Part shown: piece after piece, positions 8,517 to 17,004 of the stretch
Layout: each line of letters starts with the position of its first letter
Numbering within the stretch: the first letter of the stretch is position 1
NCBI RefSeq assembly: GCF_030064165.1
Contig: NZ_CP125947.1
Coordinates: 1,984,001-2,048,000 of the forward strand
Source of the DNA: Comamonas resistens
GTDB lineage: Bacteria; Pseudomonadota; Gammaproteobacteria; Burkholderiales; Burkholderiaceae_C
Direction: 5' to 3'
DNA: 64,000 nucleotides
The notes under the pieces: generated by a model
Seen by the model: the letters and a program-made list of their open reading frames with translations, nothing else
Databases searched by the model: none
Told to the model about the DNA's origin: nothing
Translations under genes and position numbers: made by a program

Positions 8517-8606
8517 GGCGTATTACACACCATGCGCTGCCTGTCTTGTCCCCAGCCCGTGTGGACCTGCCTGTGGGTAAATGTCGGGAAAACTCCGCAA
8601 TTCCTT

Positions 8607-8643
8607 GCCAGGCGTGGCTTTGCGCCTGATGCCTAAAAAATGG
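8607..8643 (+). repeat. Dispersed 37-bp element, copy 1 (shares ending GCCTAAAAAATGG)
   Basis: The stretch from GCCAGGCG to GCCTAAAAAATGG aligns without gaps to 31640-31676, 29 of 37 bases identical. It sits in the short spacer between two minus-strand genes, ahead of the exonuclease start. Confidence 0.5.
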
Positions 8644-8659
8644 GCGGAGCATTCCCAGG

Positions 8660-9442
8660 CTAGTTGCGCTGAAAGCCGGGCTGACGTTTTTCCAGAAATG
8701 CGGCGATGCCTTCGCGGCTGTTGGGGTGGATCGCACAATCGGTGATGGCCTGCTGCTCGCGCTGCAGGTGCTGTTGCAAGTCGTGGCTGTGTGCACTGTC
8801 GCAGAGCTTTTTGATATGGGCCAGAGAGTTGGTGGCACCTGCTGCCAGCTCTTCGGCCAGCTGGCAGGCCTGCGCTGCCAGTTCGTGCGGCTCGTGCAGT
8901 GCATCGAAAATACCCAGGCGCAGACATTCCTGGGCCGATATGGGGCGGTTGCTCATCAACAGGTACTTGGCCCGGGCAGCGCCGGCTCTGCGGCTCAGAT
9001 AGTAGGAAGAGCCCAGGTCCGGGCTCAGGCCTATGGCCGAGTAGCCGCCGCGCAGAAAAACCTGGTTGGAGGCCAGCACGATATCGGCACAGAGGCCCAG
9101 GCCCAGGCCACCACCGCCCAGCGAGCCCTGAATGGCACTGATGACCGGAACGGGCAAGTTGGCCAGTGTCTGCATGGTGGGGTTGAGCAGGCCCAAAATC
9201 TCTGCAATCAGCTGTGGCAGCTGCTCGCGGTTCTGTACAAACTCACGGATGTCGCCGCCCACGCAGAACTGCTTGCCGGAAGCGGAAATCAGCACGGCAC
9301 CAATATCGGTGCGGTGGGCTTGTTCGACTACAGCAGCCAGGGCGTGAGCCATGGGCGTGCTGATGACATTGCCCTGATCGGGTTGATTGAGCACGATGTG
9401 GCCCACGCCGTTGCGAATTTCCCAGAGCACCATTTCAGACAT
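8660..9442 (-). CDS. Enoyl-CoA hydratase/isomerase family protein
   Basis: This 260-residue crotonase-fold protein forms its oxyanion hole from SASGKQFCVGGDI and the Gly-rich IQGSLGGGGLGLGL. One position that is Glu in classical hydratases appears as Asp (GLSPDLGSS), a variation common in isomerase and branched-substrate members. It is the last gene of the minus-strand catabolic operon. Its ATG overlaps the stop of the acyl-CoA ligase gene (TGATG), indicating translational coupling. It probably hydrates or isomerises an enoyl-CoA formed by the dehydrogenase of the same operon. Confidence 0.88.
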   Translation of the reverse strand: MSEMVLWEIRNGVGHIVLNQPDQGNVISTPMAHALAAVVEQAHRTDIGAVLISASGKQFCVGGDIREFVQNREQLPQLIAEILGLLNPTMQTLANLPVPVISAIQGSLGGGGLGLGLCADIVLASNQVFLRGGYSAIGLSPDLGSSYYLSRRAGAARAKYLLMSNRPISAQECLRLGIFDALHEPHELAAQACQLAEELAAGATNSLAHIKKLCDSAHSHDLQQHLQREQQAITDCAIHPNSREGIAAFLEKRQPGFQRN

Positions 9443-10998
9443 CAGGCGACCTTTCTTTCATGATGGGCCCAGAACGGGGCCCGCAGGCTGGTCTTGAGGA
9501 TCTTGCCTGCACCCGATAGCGGCATGGCCTCGACAAACGAAACATCACGGGGACATTTGTAGCCGGCAATGCGCTCCTTGCAGAAGTTAATCAGTTCCTG
9601 GGCTTCCAGGTTCTGTCCGGGCTTAAGCACGATGAAGACATGGACCTGCTCGCCCCAGTGCTCATGGGGAATGCCTATGACGGCACATGAGGCCACGGCA
9701 GGATGGGTGGCAATGACGCTCTCCACCTCGATGCTGTAGACGTTCTCGCCACCGGTGACGATCATGTCCTTGATGCGGTCAACGACAAAGACATAGCCTT
9801 CATCGTCCATGCGGCCGCCATCGCCCGTATGCATCCAGCCATCACGGATGGCGGCTGCGGTTTCGGCGGGCTTGTTCCAGTAGCCCAGCATCACGCCGGG
9901 GCCCCGAACCACGATTTCACCGACCTCGCCGCGTGGCACCTCCTGCCCTTCGGGGTTGACAATGCGCACCTCGGTGCAGGCGGTGGCGCGTCCGGCGCTG
10001 CGGTGGCGGCCCTTGGCCCGGCCTGGTTCGCGGTGCATTTCGGGGGCAAGAATGGTGGCGATGGGCGAGACCTCCGTCATGCCATAGGCCTGCACAAAAC
10101 CCACATCGGGGATGGCCCGCATGGCCCGGTCCAGCAGGCCCTCGGAAATGGGAGAGGCTCCATAAGCCATCTGACGCAGCGAACTCAGATCGTATTTGTG
10201 CAGATCAGGATGGTCCACCAGCATCTGAATCATGGTGGGCACCAGCAGCGTATCGGTCACGCCGGTGCTGGCAATGGCCTGCAGCACCGCGACGGGATCG
10301 AAGCGCGGCACCATGACATGGCAGCCGCCGGCAGCAAACAGGGCATTCATGAACGCGCCGTCAGCCAGATGGAACATGGGAGCTGCGTGCAGGCCAATGC
10401 TGCCTGCGCGCACGATCTGTGACGACACGCCCGAGATGGCATTGGTATAGAGATTGCGATGGCAGAGCATGACCCCCTTGGGGGAGCCGGTGGTGCCACC
10501 GGTGTAGAAGACACCGGCCAGATCGTCGCCGCTGCGCATGGCGTCTTCAACCGGGCTGTTGTCTGCCACCAGTGCTTCGTAGGAAAGCATGTTCTGCGGG
10601 GCAGGGCCGTCGCCCAGGTGGATCAGCGTCTGCAGAGAACGGGACAGCTTGAGGATCTCGGGCATCAACGGTGCGAAGCTGTCATCCACCAGCAGAATGC
10701 GGGTGTCGCAATCGTCGAGGGAGTAGGCGATTTCGTTGGCGCTCCAGCGGATATTGATGGGATTGACGGCAACGCCTGCCCAGTAGCAGGCCATGTAGTA
10801 CTCCAGATACCAGTCTGAGTTGAGGCTCAGAATCCCGACCCGGTCGCCGGCCTGGGCGCCCAGTGCCCGCAGCGCGCCGGCGAAACGGGCGACCCGCTCC
10901 CCCAGCTGCGCAAAACTGCGTTTGCGGCCGTTGTAGATACTGGCTGTGGCATGGGGCGTCTGCTGCACGGCGCGACGTAGGCTTTGCGTGAGATACAT
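9442..10998 (-). CDS. AMP-dependent acyl-CoA synthetase
   Basis: This 518-residue member of the ANL superfamily activates a carboxylic acid to its CoA thioester. The P-loop is YTGGTTGSPKGV; YGMTE, the HTGDGG region and the C-terminal GAGKILK lysine motif are all present. AAAGG precedes the ATG. It belongs to the operon 15123 to 8660 and most likely provides the entry step for a branched or long acid; the substrate cannot be read from sequence. Confidence 0.9.
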   Translation of the reverse strand: MYLTQSLRRAVQQTPHATASIYNGRKRSFAQLGERVARFAGALRALGAQAGDRVGILSLNSDWYLEYYMACYWAGVAVNPINIRWSANEIAYSLDDCDTRILLVDDSFAPLMPEILKLSRSLQTLIHLGDGPAPQNMLSYEALVADNSPVEDAMRSGDDLAGVFYTGGTTGSPKGVMLCHRNLYTNAISGVSSQIVRAGSIGLHAAPMFHLADGAFMNALFAAGGCHVMVPRFDPVAVLQAIASTGVTDTLLVPTMIQMLVDHPDLHKYDLSSLRQMAYGASPISEGLLDRAMRAIPDVGFVQAYGMTEVSPIATILAPEMHREPGRAKGRHRSAGRATACTEVRIVNPEGQEVPRGEVGEIVVRGPGVMLGYWNKPAETAAAIRDGWMHTGDGGRMDDEGYVFVVDRIKDMIVTGGENVYSIEVESVIATHPAVASCAVIGIPHEHWGEQVHVFIVLKPGQNLEAQELINFCKERIAGYKCPRDVSFVEAMPLSGAGKILKTSLRAPFWAHHERKVA

Positions 10999-11039
10999 GG
11001 CTGGCCTTTCTTGAAACAGAGAAAGCGATCAATGCGAGG

Positions 11040-12197
11040 CTATTGGGCGAAAAGGCGTCTGGCGATCAGGTCCTTCATGATTTCGTTGGCGCCGCCATAG
11101 ATCTTCTGGATCCGGGCGTCGGTGTACAGGCGCGCGATGGGGTATTCCTCCATATAGCCGTAGCCGCCGAACAGCTGCAGGCACTCATCCATGACCTTGC
11201 ACTGCTGCTCGCTGCACCACCACTTGGCCATATAGGCGGCCTCGTTATCCAGCGTGCCGTCAAGCAGGCGCTGTATGCAGTCGTTGACAAAGCTGCGCAC
11301 CACATGGGCCGTGGTGGCGCATTCGGCCAGCTTGAAGCGCGTGTTCTGGAAGTCTGCAATCGTCTGGCCGAATGCCTTGCGTTGCCGGGTGTAGTCCACG
11401 GTCAGTGCGACGGCCATCTCGATGGCTGCAGCGGCACTGACTCCCAGCAGCATGCGCTCATAGGGCAGCTGGCTCATCAGCTGCTTGAAGCCCTGACCTT
11501 CGGTGCCGCCCAGCAGGTGGCTGGCGGGTATGCGCAGGTCTTCAAAGAACAGCTCGGCGGTGTCCGAAATATGCTGGCCGATCTTGTCCAGCCTGCGGCC
11601 CACGCGAAAGCCGGGCAGGTTTTCCGTCTCCAGCACCACCAGCGATACGCCGCCGCTGCCTGCATCTCCGGTGCGCACGGCCACCACCAGCAAATTGGCG
11701 GTGTAGCCATTGGTAATGAAGGTCTTGGAGCCCTTGATGACGTAGTGCTCGCCATCGCGCTGGGCCCGTGTGCGCATGGCCTTGAGGTCGGAGCCCACGC
11801 TGGGCTCGGTCATGGCAATACCGGCCAGCAATTCGCCGCTGCAAAGCCTGGGCAACCAGCGCTGCTTCTGTTCCTCGGTTCCGTAGGCCAGCAGATAGTG
11901 CGAGGCGATGGTGTGCACGCTGGTGATGGCATGTACCTCGGCCTTGGTCAGCTCTTCCTGCACCACCAACTGGTAGGCCAGATTGCCGCCACCGCCGCCC
12001 CATTGTTCGTCCATTTCGGGCAGCAGAAAGCCATGGGCGCCAAAGCCGCGCCAGGTCTCGCGCGGCACATAGCCCTGAGCGCGCCAGGCGGGTACATGGG
12101 GTGTCAGTTCGCGCTCTATGTAGCGGCGCACCTGCTCCCGGAAGGCGTCGATCTCGGCATCCATCCAGGCATGCTGAAAGGGTTTGGGCAGCAGCAT
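11040..12197 (-). CDS. Acyl-CoA dehydrogenase
   Basis: This 385-residue FAD-dependent alpha,beta-dehydrogenase carries AMTEPSVGSDL, the flavin/substrate loop GSKTFITNG, and the C-terminal LFGGYGYMEEYPIARLYTDARI (signature split by its usual Gly-rich turn), with YGGANEIM at the end. The ATG at 12197 is three bases beyond the SDR stop, which rules out the longer frame to 12710 that runs through the SDR gene. It should introduce the double bond for the hydratases encoded in the same operon. Confidence 0.92.
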   Translation of the reverse strand: MLLPKPFQHAWMDAEIDAFREQVRRYIERELTPHVPAWRAQGYVPRETWRGFGAHGFLLPEMDEQWGGGGGNLAYQLVVQEELTKAEVHAITSVHTIASHYLLAYGTEEQKQRWLPRLCSGELLAGIAMTEPSVGSDLKAMRTRAQRDGEHYVIKGSKTFITNGYTANLLVVAVRTGDAGSGGVSLVVLETENLPGFRVGRRLDKIGQHISDTAELFFEDLRIPASHLLGGTEGQGFKQLMSQLPYERMLLGVSAAAAIEMAVALTVDYTRQRKAFGQTIADFQNTRFKLAECATTAHVVRSFVNDCIQRLLDGTLDNEAAYMAKWWCSEQQCKVMDECLQLFGGYGYMEEYPIARLYTDARIQKIYGGANEIMKDLIARRLFAQ

Positions 12198-12199
12198 GT

Positions 12200-13030
12200 T
12201 CAGACCCCGGTCAGGCCGCCGGTACACATCAAGGTCTGGCCGCTGATGTAGTCCGATTCGGGTTGGCAAAAGAGGTAGACCGCACCCGCCGCCTCGTCGG
12301 GCGTGCCGGCGCGGCCCAGGGGAATCGTCTGCTCCATGGCGGCCATCAGACCGGGGTTCACGCCCACCTTGATGTCGCGGCCTTCGATGTGGGCCGTCTC
12401 GCCATTGGCGGCGGAGTTGGTCAGCCTGGTCTTGATGAGTCCGAAGGCCACGCAGTTCACATTGACGTTCATGCGTCCCCACTCCTTGGCCAGTGTCATG
12501 GTCATGCCCGTGATGCCGGCCTTGGCCACGGAGTAGTTGGTCTGGCCCGCATTGCCGAACAGGCCTGCCACCGAGGAGATATTGACCACCTTGCGCATGA
12601 CGCGCTGGCCGGCTTCCAGCTCGGCCTTGGACAAGGCCTTGATGACGGGCTGGGCCGCACGCAGTATGCGAAACGGGGCTGTCAGATGGCAGTCGAGAAT
12701 GGCGTACCACTGTTCGTCGCTCATCTTCTGGATGACGTTGTCCCAGGTGTAACCGGCGTTGTTGACGATGATGTCCAGTCCCTGGTATTGCTGGACGGGG
12801 GTGCCGACAAAGCGCTCGGCAAAGTCGGTGTGGGTGACATTGCCCACGCAGGCAACGGCCTCGCCGCCCATCTCGCGTATCAGGGCAAGGGTTTCATTGG
12901 CGGGTTCCGCATCGAGGTCGTTGATGACCAGGCGTGCGCCTTCGCTGGCCAGCTTGAGGGCGATGCTGCGGCCTATGCCGCGGCCCGAGCCCGAAACCAG
13001 GGCTACCTTGCCGTCGAGTTTTCCTGTCAT
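12200..13030 (-). CDS. Short-chain dehydrogenase, probable 3-hydroxyacyl-CoA dehydrogenase
   Basis: This 276-residue classical SDR has the NAD-binding GSGRGIG, the NNAG motif, and the catalytic Ser-Tyr-Lys set in NISSVAGLFG and NYSVAKAG. AAGGAGA lies six bases before the ATG. With hydratase-2-type MaoC proteins and an SCP-x-type thiolase next to it, the likely reaction is oxidation of a (3R)-hydroxyacyl-CoA, as in peroxisomal multifunctional enzyme 2 (inference from context). Confidence 0.88.
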   Translation of the reverse strand: MTGKLDGKVALVSGSGRGIGRSIALKLASEGARLVINDLDAEPANETLALIREMGGEAVACVGNVTHTDFAERFVGTPVQQYQGLDIIVNNAGYTWDNVIQKMSDEQWYAILDCHLTAPFRILRAAQPVIKALSKAELEAGQRVMRKVVNISSVAGLFGNAGQTNYSVAKAGITGMTMTLAKEWGRMNVNVNCVAFGLIKTRLTNSAANGETAHIEGRDIKVGVNPGLMAAMEQTIPLGRAGTPDEAAGAVYLFCQPESDYISGQTLMCTGGLTGV

Positions 13031-13060
13031 TGCTGTCTCCTTGGACGAATCAATACGTTC

Positions 13061-13474
13061 TCAGGGCAGGCTGATCCAGGCATCGCCCGCGATCTTGGTC
13101 TGGCCATGCTGGTTGCTGCTTTGCACCTCGACGCGGACGCTGCGATCCGCATCGCGTTTTTCCACAACGCGGCCCGAGCACGAGATCGCATTGGCCAGAT
13201 GGGTAATGCCCTGAAAGCGCACGTCGAAGCGGCGCAGCCTGGATTGCGGCGCCCAGTTGGTCAGCAACCGCCCTAGCCAGGCCATTCCCAGCATGCCGTG
13301 GGCAAACACATCGGGCATGCCGGCCTTGCGCGCAAAGTCGGTGTCGATATGAATCGGGTTGTGGTCGCCCGAGGCTCCGGCAAACAAGGCCAGCGTGGTG
13401 CGGTTGATCGGGGGCAGGTCGAGAGTGGGCAGTGCATCTCCAACCTGGACCTCGTCGTAGCGAGGGGTGTTCAT
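13061..13474 (-). CDS. MaoC-like (R)-specific enoyl-CoA hydratase
   Basis: This 137-residue single hotdog domain has the hydratase-2 motif FAGASGDHNPIH, with catalytic Asp37 and His42. It lies twelve bases after a second hotdog gene (13487-13927). Such paired genes often encode a heteromeric hydratase in which only one subunit carries the complete Asp/His motif. That arrangement fits here, since the motif is intact in this subunit. Confidence 0.87.
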   Translation of the reverse strand: MNTPRYDEVQVGDALPTLDLPPINRTTLALFAGASGDHNPIHIDTDFARKAGMPDVFAHGMLGMAWLGRLLTNWAPQSRLRRFDVRFQGITHLANAISCSGRVVEKRDADRSVRVEVQSSNQHGQTKIAGDAWISLP

Positions 13475-13486
13475 TGCCAGCCCTTT

Positions 13487-13927
13487 CTAGTTGCGGACCA
13501 CGATGACGGAGCGCATTTCTGCCACCAGCTCGTTGTCCTGATTGACGGCGCGCGATGACTTCACAACAAATTCCAGCGCGCCGTTCTTCTTGCTGTAGAT
13601 GTCATCGATCCTGGACTGCACCGTGATGCGGTCTCCGGCGCAGGCACTCCGGTGATAGCAGAAGCTCTGCTCGCCATGCAGGATCCTGGCGATCGGGATG
13701 TTCAGGGTTTGCAGGAGAAGGTCGGACGCGCCGCTGTCCATCTCCGCCGCAAACAAAAAGGTGGGGGGCGCGGGCAGGTCCGGGTAGCCCGCTGCGCGGG
13801 CGGCCTCCAGGTCGGTATAGACGGCGTTGTTTTCACCGATGGCCTTGGCAAAGAAGCGCAGGCGGCTACGGTCCAGGCTGAGCTCGGAAGAGGGCAGGGC
13901 ATGCCCTATCCATTGGGTGTCAATCAT
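13487..13927 (-). CDS. MaoC N-terminal / FAS1-like hotdog protein
   Basis: This 146-residue protein begins MIDTQWIGHALPSSEL and contains the pattern LRFFAKAIGENNAVYTDLEAA (read as one helix plus loop), where the usual D-x-N-P-x-H hydratase motif is replaced by E-N-N-A-V-Y. This is typical of the non-catalytic MaoC_dehydrat_N partner. AAGGAG precedes the ATG at 13927; the longer frame to 14068 overlaps the thiolase gene. It likely dimerises with the adjacent MaoC protein. Confidence 0.82.
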   Translation of the reverse strand: MIDTQWIGHALPSSELSLDRSRLRFFAKAIGENNAVYTDLEAARAAGYPDLPAPPTFLFAAEMDSGASDLLLQTLNIPIARILHGEQSFCYHRSACAGDRITVQSRIDDIYSKKNGALEFVVKSSRAVNQDNELVAEMRSVIVVRN

Positions 13928-13938
13928 CGGCAGCTCCT

Positions 13939-15123
13939 TCAGACGCGCTCGTAGAGGGTGACCACGCAGGCGCCACCGAGGCCGAGGTTGTGCTGCAGTG
14001 CCAGGCGGGCATTGGCAACCTGGCGCTGGTCGGCGCGGCCGCGCAGTTGCTGCACCAGCTCCGTGCACTGGGCAAGGCCGGTGGCGCCCAGAGGGTGTCC
14101 CTTGGACAGCAGGCCGCCCGAGGGATTGGTCACAAACTTGCCGCCATAGGTGTTGTCGCCGTCACAGACAAACTTTTCCGCGCCACCCACAGGGCACAGG
14201 CCCAGGGCCTCGTAGGTCAGCAATTCGTTTTGCGCAAAGCAGTCATGCAGCTCCACCACGTCCACGTCCTGGGGGCTGATGCCGGCCTGTTCATAGACCT
14301 GGCGCGCAGCGTCCTGTGCCATGCTGAAGCCCACCACTTCGCGCATGTCGTGGGCCTCGAAGGTTCTGGGGCTGTCCGTGGTCATGGACTGGGCGCGGAT
14401 GCGCACGCTGTGGTCCAGGCCATGCTTGAGCGCATAGGCTTCGGACACCAGCAGGGCCGCCGCCGCGCCGCAGGTGGGTGGGCAGGCCATGAGTCGGGTC
14501 ATCACACCCGGCCACATCAAGGGGGAGGCCATGACTTCTTCCTCCGTCACCTCGGTGCGGAACAGGGCCAGTGGATTGCGCGCCGCATGGCGACTGGCCT
14601 TGGCGCGGATCTTGGCAAAGGTGGACAGCTGCGTGCCGTACTGGTCCATATGCGCCTTGCCAGCTCCGCCGAAGTAGCGCAGGGCCAGCGGCACGCCGTT
14701 GTCGCCGACCAGAGCATCGGTTTCCGCTTCGAAGCGGTCAAAGGGGCTGGGGCGGTCGCTGAAGACCGAGCCCAGTGCACCAGGGGTCATCTGCTCGAAC
14801 CCCAGGGCCAGCACGCAGTCTGCGGCGCCGCTGGCCACGGCCTGACGTGCCAGGAACAGTGCGGTGGAGCCGGTGGAGCAGTTGTTGTTGACGTTGATGA
14901 TGGGAATGCCGGACATGCCCACCTCATACAGCGCTCTCTGCCCGGCGGTGGAGTCGCCGTAGACATAGCCCACATAGGCTTGCTGCACCGCAGCATACGC
15001 GAGACCCGCATCCGCCAGCGCCAGGGACGTGGCGCTGGAGCCCATCTGGAAGTAGGGATCACTCTTTCCGGGCTTGGCAAATGGAATCATGCCTACGCCG
15101 GCAACAAACACATCGCGACTCAT
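13939..15123 (-). CDS. SCP-x-type 3-oxoacyl-CoA thiolase
   Basis: This 394-residue thiolase-fold protein has catalytic Cys about residue 82 in NVNNNCSTGSTALF, then ELHDCFAQNELLTYEALGLC, NPSGGLLSKGHPLGATG and LQHNLGLGGACVVTLY. These motifs closely follow the thiolase domain of animal peroxisomal SCP-x as I remember it, rather than FadA-type thiolases. SCP-x thiolase acts on 2-methyl-branched 3-oxoacyl-CoA (established). AGGAG precedes the ATG at 15123. It is the promoter-proximal gene of the operon and diverges from an AraC-type regulator across about 125 bp. Confidence 0.9.
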   Translation of the reverse strand: MSRDVFVAGVGMIPFAKPGKSDPYFQMGSSATSLALADAGLAYAAVQQAYVGYVYGDSTAGQRALYEVGMSGIPIINVNNNCSTGSTALFLARQAVASGAADCVLALGFEQMTPGALGSVFSDRPSPFDRFEAETDALVGDNGVPLALRYFGGAGKAHMDQYGTQLSTFAKIRAKASRHAARNPLALFRTEVTEEEVMASPLMWPGVMTRLMACPPTCGAAAALLVSEAYALKHGLDHSVRIRAQSMTTDSPRTFEAHDMREVVGFSMAQDAARQVYEQAGISPQDVDVVELHDCFAQNELLTYEALGLCPVGGAEKFVCDGDNTYGGKFVTNPSGGLLSKGHPLGATGLAQCTELVQQLRGRADQRQVANARLALQHNLGLGGACVVTLYERV

Positions 15124-15248
15124 GGGGGCTCCTTGGGAAAGTGGCAAACAGGTGTTGAGCAATGAGAGCCATCGTAGGAATTACCGATGCGCAAACCCAT
15201 TGCCGAGCGCATCTTTCGTATGTCAAAAGACCTCAAGGTGATCTGTTC

Positions 15249-16268
15249 ATGGCTGCTGCTTCCATCGTTCCTTTCACGATCTCCATGGCGCTGGTGCGGG
15301 GTATTGCTGCCGGGGTGAGAAGACGCGGCCATGACTGCGAGGAGCTGCTGCTGCGTGCCGGCATAGCCCCTTTGCTGCTGGCGCAGGACGGCGCCAGAGT
15401 CACGGCAGACCAGTATGTGGCGTTGATGTGGCGAGTGGTGGAGATGCTGGGGGATGAGGCCATGTGCCAGTTCTCCAGACCGCTCAAGCGCGGCAGCCTG
15501 GAGCTGATTGCGCGTCAGGCCCTGTCAGGGCACGGGATGGAGACCGCGTTGCAGCGCATGTGCCAGGCCCATGTGCTGCTGCAGGATCAGGTGGATGTGC
15601 AATTGGTGCGTGATGGTGCGCTGGCGGGCATTGTGCTGCGCCCGGTGGGCGATGAGCCTCTGCCCAATTTCCTCTATGAGTTTTCCTTGCGCGTGCTGTG
15701 GCGGCTTACTGCCTGGCTGATGGGCGGTACGCTCAAGGTGCAGCACTTTGACTTTGCCTTCGGTCGGCCTGATTACGCCAACGACTACGGCGATACCTTT
15801 CCGGCGCCTTTGCATTTCGGCCTGCCGTTTTCGGCATTCTGGTTTGATGCGCGCAAGCTCGCCCGTGTCTGCAGCCGCGACGAGCAGGCGTTGCAGACCT
15901 TTGTGGCCAGCTGGCCGGCGGCAGCCATCATGCCGCCGCGTACGGGAGAAGGTGTGGATGCCCGTGTGCATGCCCATTTGCTGCAGTCGCGTCCGCAGTG
16001 GGCGGGGCTGGAAGCCACGGCCGCCGAGCTGAACATGTCGGCCCCTACGCTGCAGCGCAAGCTGGCTGCAGCAGGCACCTCCTTTCAGGCCATCAAGGAT
16101 GAGCTGCGCCGGGATATTGCGGTCTCCCGGCTGGGGACCAGCAAGGTCAGCTTTACCGAGCTGGCGGCAGACCTGGGGTTTGCCGACGCAGCGGCGTTTC
16201 AGCGTGCCTTCAAGGGTTGGACGGGCAGCTCTCCCGGCCTTTATCGCGCAAGGCCTGTCGAAAACTGA
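15249..16268 (+). CDS. AraC family transcriptional regulator
   Basis: This 339-residue protein has an N-terminal arabinose-binding-like ligand domain (DUF-type seen in OruR/ArgR-like regulators) and a C-terminal AraC DNA-binding domain. The second helix-turn-helix ends in FTELAADLGFADAAAFQRAFKGW followed by SPGLYR. The ATG at 15249 has AAGGTGATC upstream; the longer frame would start inside the divergent promoter region. It diverges from the SCP-x operon, which it probably activates. A TTGACA (minus strand, 15226-15221) lies in the shared spacer but lacks a convincing -10. Confidence 0.88.
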   Translation: MAAASIVPFTISMALVRGIAAGVRRRGHDCEELLLRAGIAPLLLAQDGARVTADQYVALMWRVVEMLGDEAMCQFSRPLKRGSLELIARQALSGHGMETALQRMCQAHVLLQDQVDVQLVRDGALAGIVLRPVGDEPLPNFLYEFSLRVLWRLTAWLMGGTLKVQHFDFAFGRPDYANDYGDTFPAPLHFGLPFSAFWFDARKLARVCSRDEQALQTFVASWPAAAIMPPRTGEGVDARVHAHLLQSRPQWAGLEATAAELNMSAPTLQRKLAAAGTSFQAIKDELRRDIAVSRLGTSKVSFTELAADLGFADAAAFQRAFKGWTGSSPGLYRARPVEN

Positions 16269-16300
16269 TTGCTTGAAAACCCTTGCGTGAAAGCCCTAGT

Positions 16301-16332
16301 TATTTTTACAAAGCAAATGATTGGTGAAAATA
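16301..16332. promoter_or_regulatory. Candidate TetR operator (inverted repeat)
   Basis: TATTTTTAC (16301-16309) and GTGAAAATA (16324-16332) are inverted repeats matching at 8 of 9 positions with a 14-base spacer. They lie just upstream of the TetR start in the only non-coding gap before the long plus-strand operon. Autoregulation is inference. Confidence 0.35.
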
Positions 16333-16344
16333 AAAAAGGCCGAT

Positions 16345-17004
16345 ATGCTGCGTCTCATGCAAACAAGTCATGAAGCAGTCATAGCAAAAAAGCGCGGTCG
16401 CGGCAGGCCACCCAAATCGGCCGATGAGCGCAATGAAAGCATGCGTCGTGGCGAGCTGGTGAAGGTCGCGGCGCAGCTGTTCAGACAGCGCGGATTTCAC
16501 GGCACCAGCACACGCGATATCGCTGCAGCCGCAGGCATGCAGCCGGGCTCCCTGTTCTATTTTTTCGAGAGCAAGGAGTCCATCCTGCATGCGGTCATGC
16601 GTGACGGAATGGCGCAGGCTGCCACCAGCCAGGCCGCCGCGCTCGATGGGCTGACGGCGCGTGCCAGTGGTGTGCAGCGCCTGCGGGCCCTGGTGCGCAA
16701 TCACCTGCAGATCATGGTCGGCCCCGAGAGCGACTTCATCCCCGTCATGCTTTACGAATGGCGGCTGCTCAGTGAGGAGCAGCGTGTGGATGTGGGAACG
16801 CAAAAAGACGAATACGAGGCGCAGTGGATGCCTGCACTGCAGGCCCTGCATCACACGGGAAAGCTCAAGGCCAGTCCCGAGATTGCGCGCCTGTTGATCT
16901 TCGGTGCGTTGAACTGGACGGCTCAATGGTTTACCGAAGGCCGCGGGCTGACGCTGGATGAGTTGACCGAGCAAGCCCTGGCTTTATTCATTGGAGAGCG
17001 TTGA
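16345..17004 (+). CDS. TetR/AcrR family regulator of the downstream catabolic operon
   Basis: This 219-residue protein has a basic N-terminus (KKRGRGRPPK), a TetR helix-turn-helix (HGTSTRDIAAAAGMQPGSLFYF, positions about 55-75) and a C-terminal ligand domain. The start at 16345 follows AAAAAAGG by five bases. Its stop overlaps the first enzyme gene (TGATG at 17002-17006), so regulator and operon are one transcription unit. It likely represses until an acyl-CoA intermediate binds, as known for AtuR, LiuR or KstR-type regulators (inference). Confidence 0.88.
   Translation: MLRLMQTSHEAVIAKKRGRGRPPKSADERNESMRRGELVKVAAQLFRQRGFHGTSTRDIAAAAGMQPGSLFYFFESKESILHAVMRDGMAQAATSQAAALDGLTARASGVQRLRALVRNHLQIMVGPESDFIPVMLYEWRLLSEEQRVDVGTQKDEYEAQWMPALQALHHTGKLKASPEIARLLIFGALNWTAQWFTEGRGLTLDELTEQALALFIGER

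Noticed and set aside
11040..12710. Long acyl-CoA dehydrogenase frame extended to 556 residues
   Set aside because: The extension covers the SDR gene in another frame; the ATG at 12197 directly after the SDR stop gives the normal family length.
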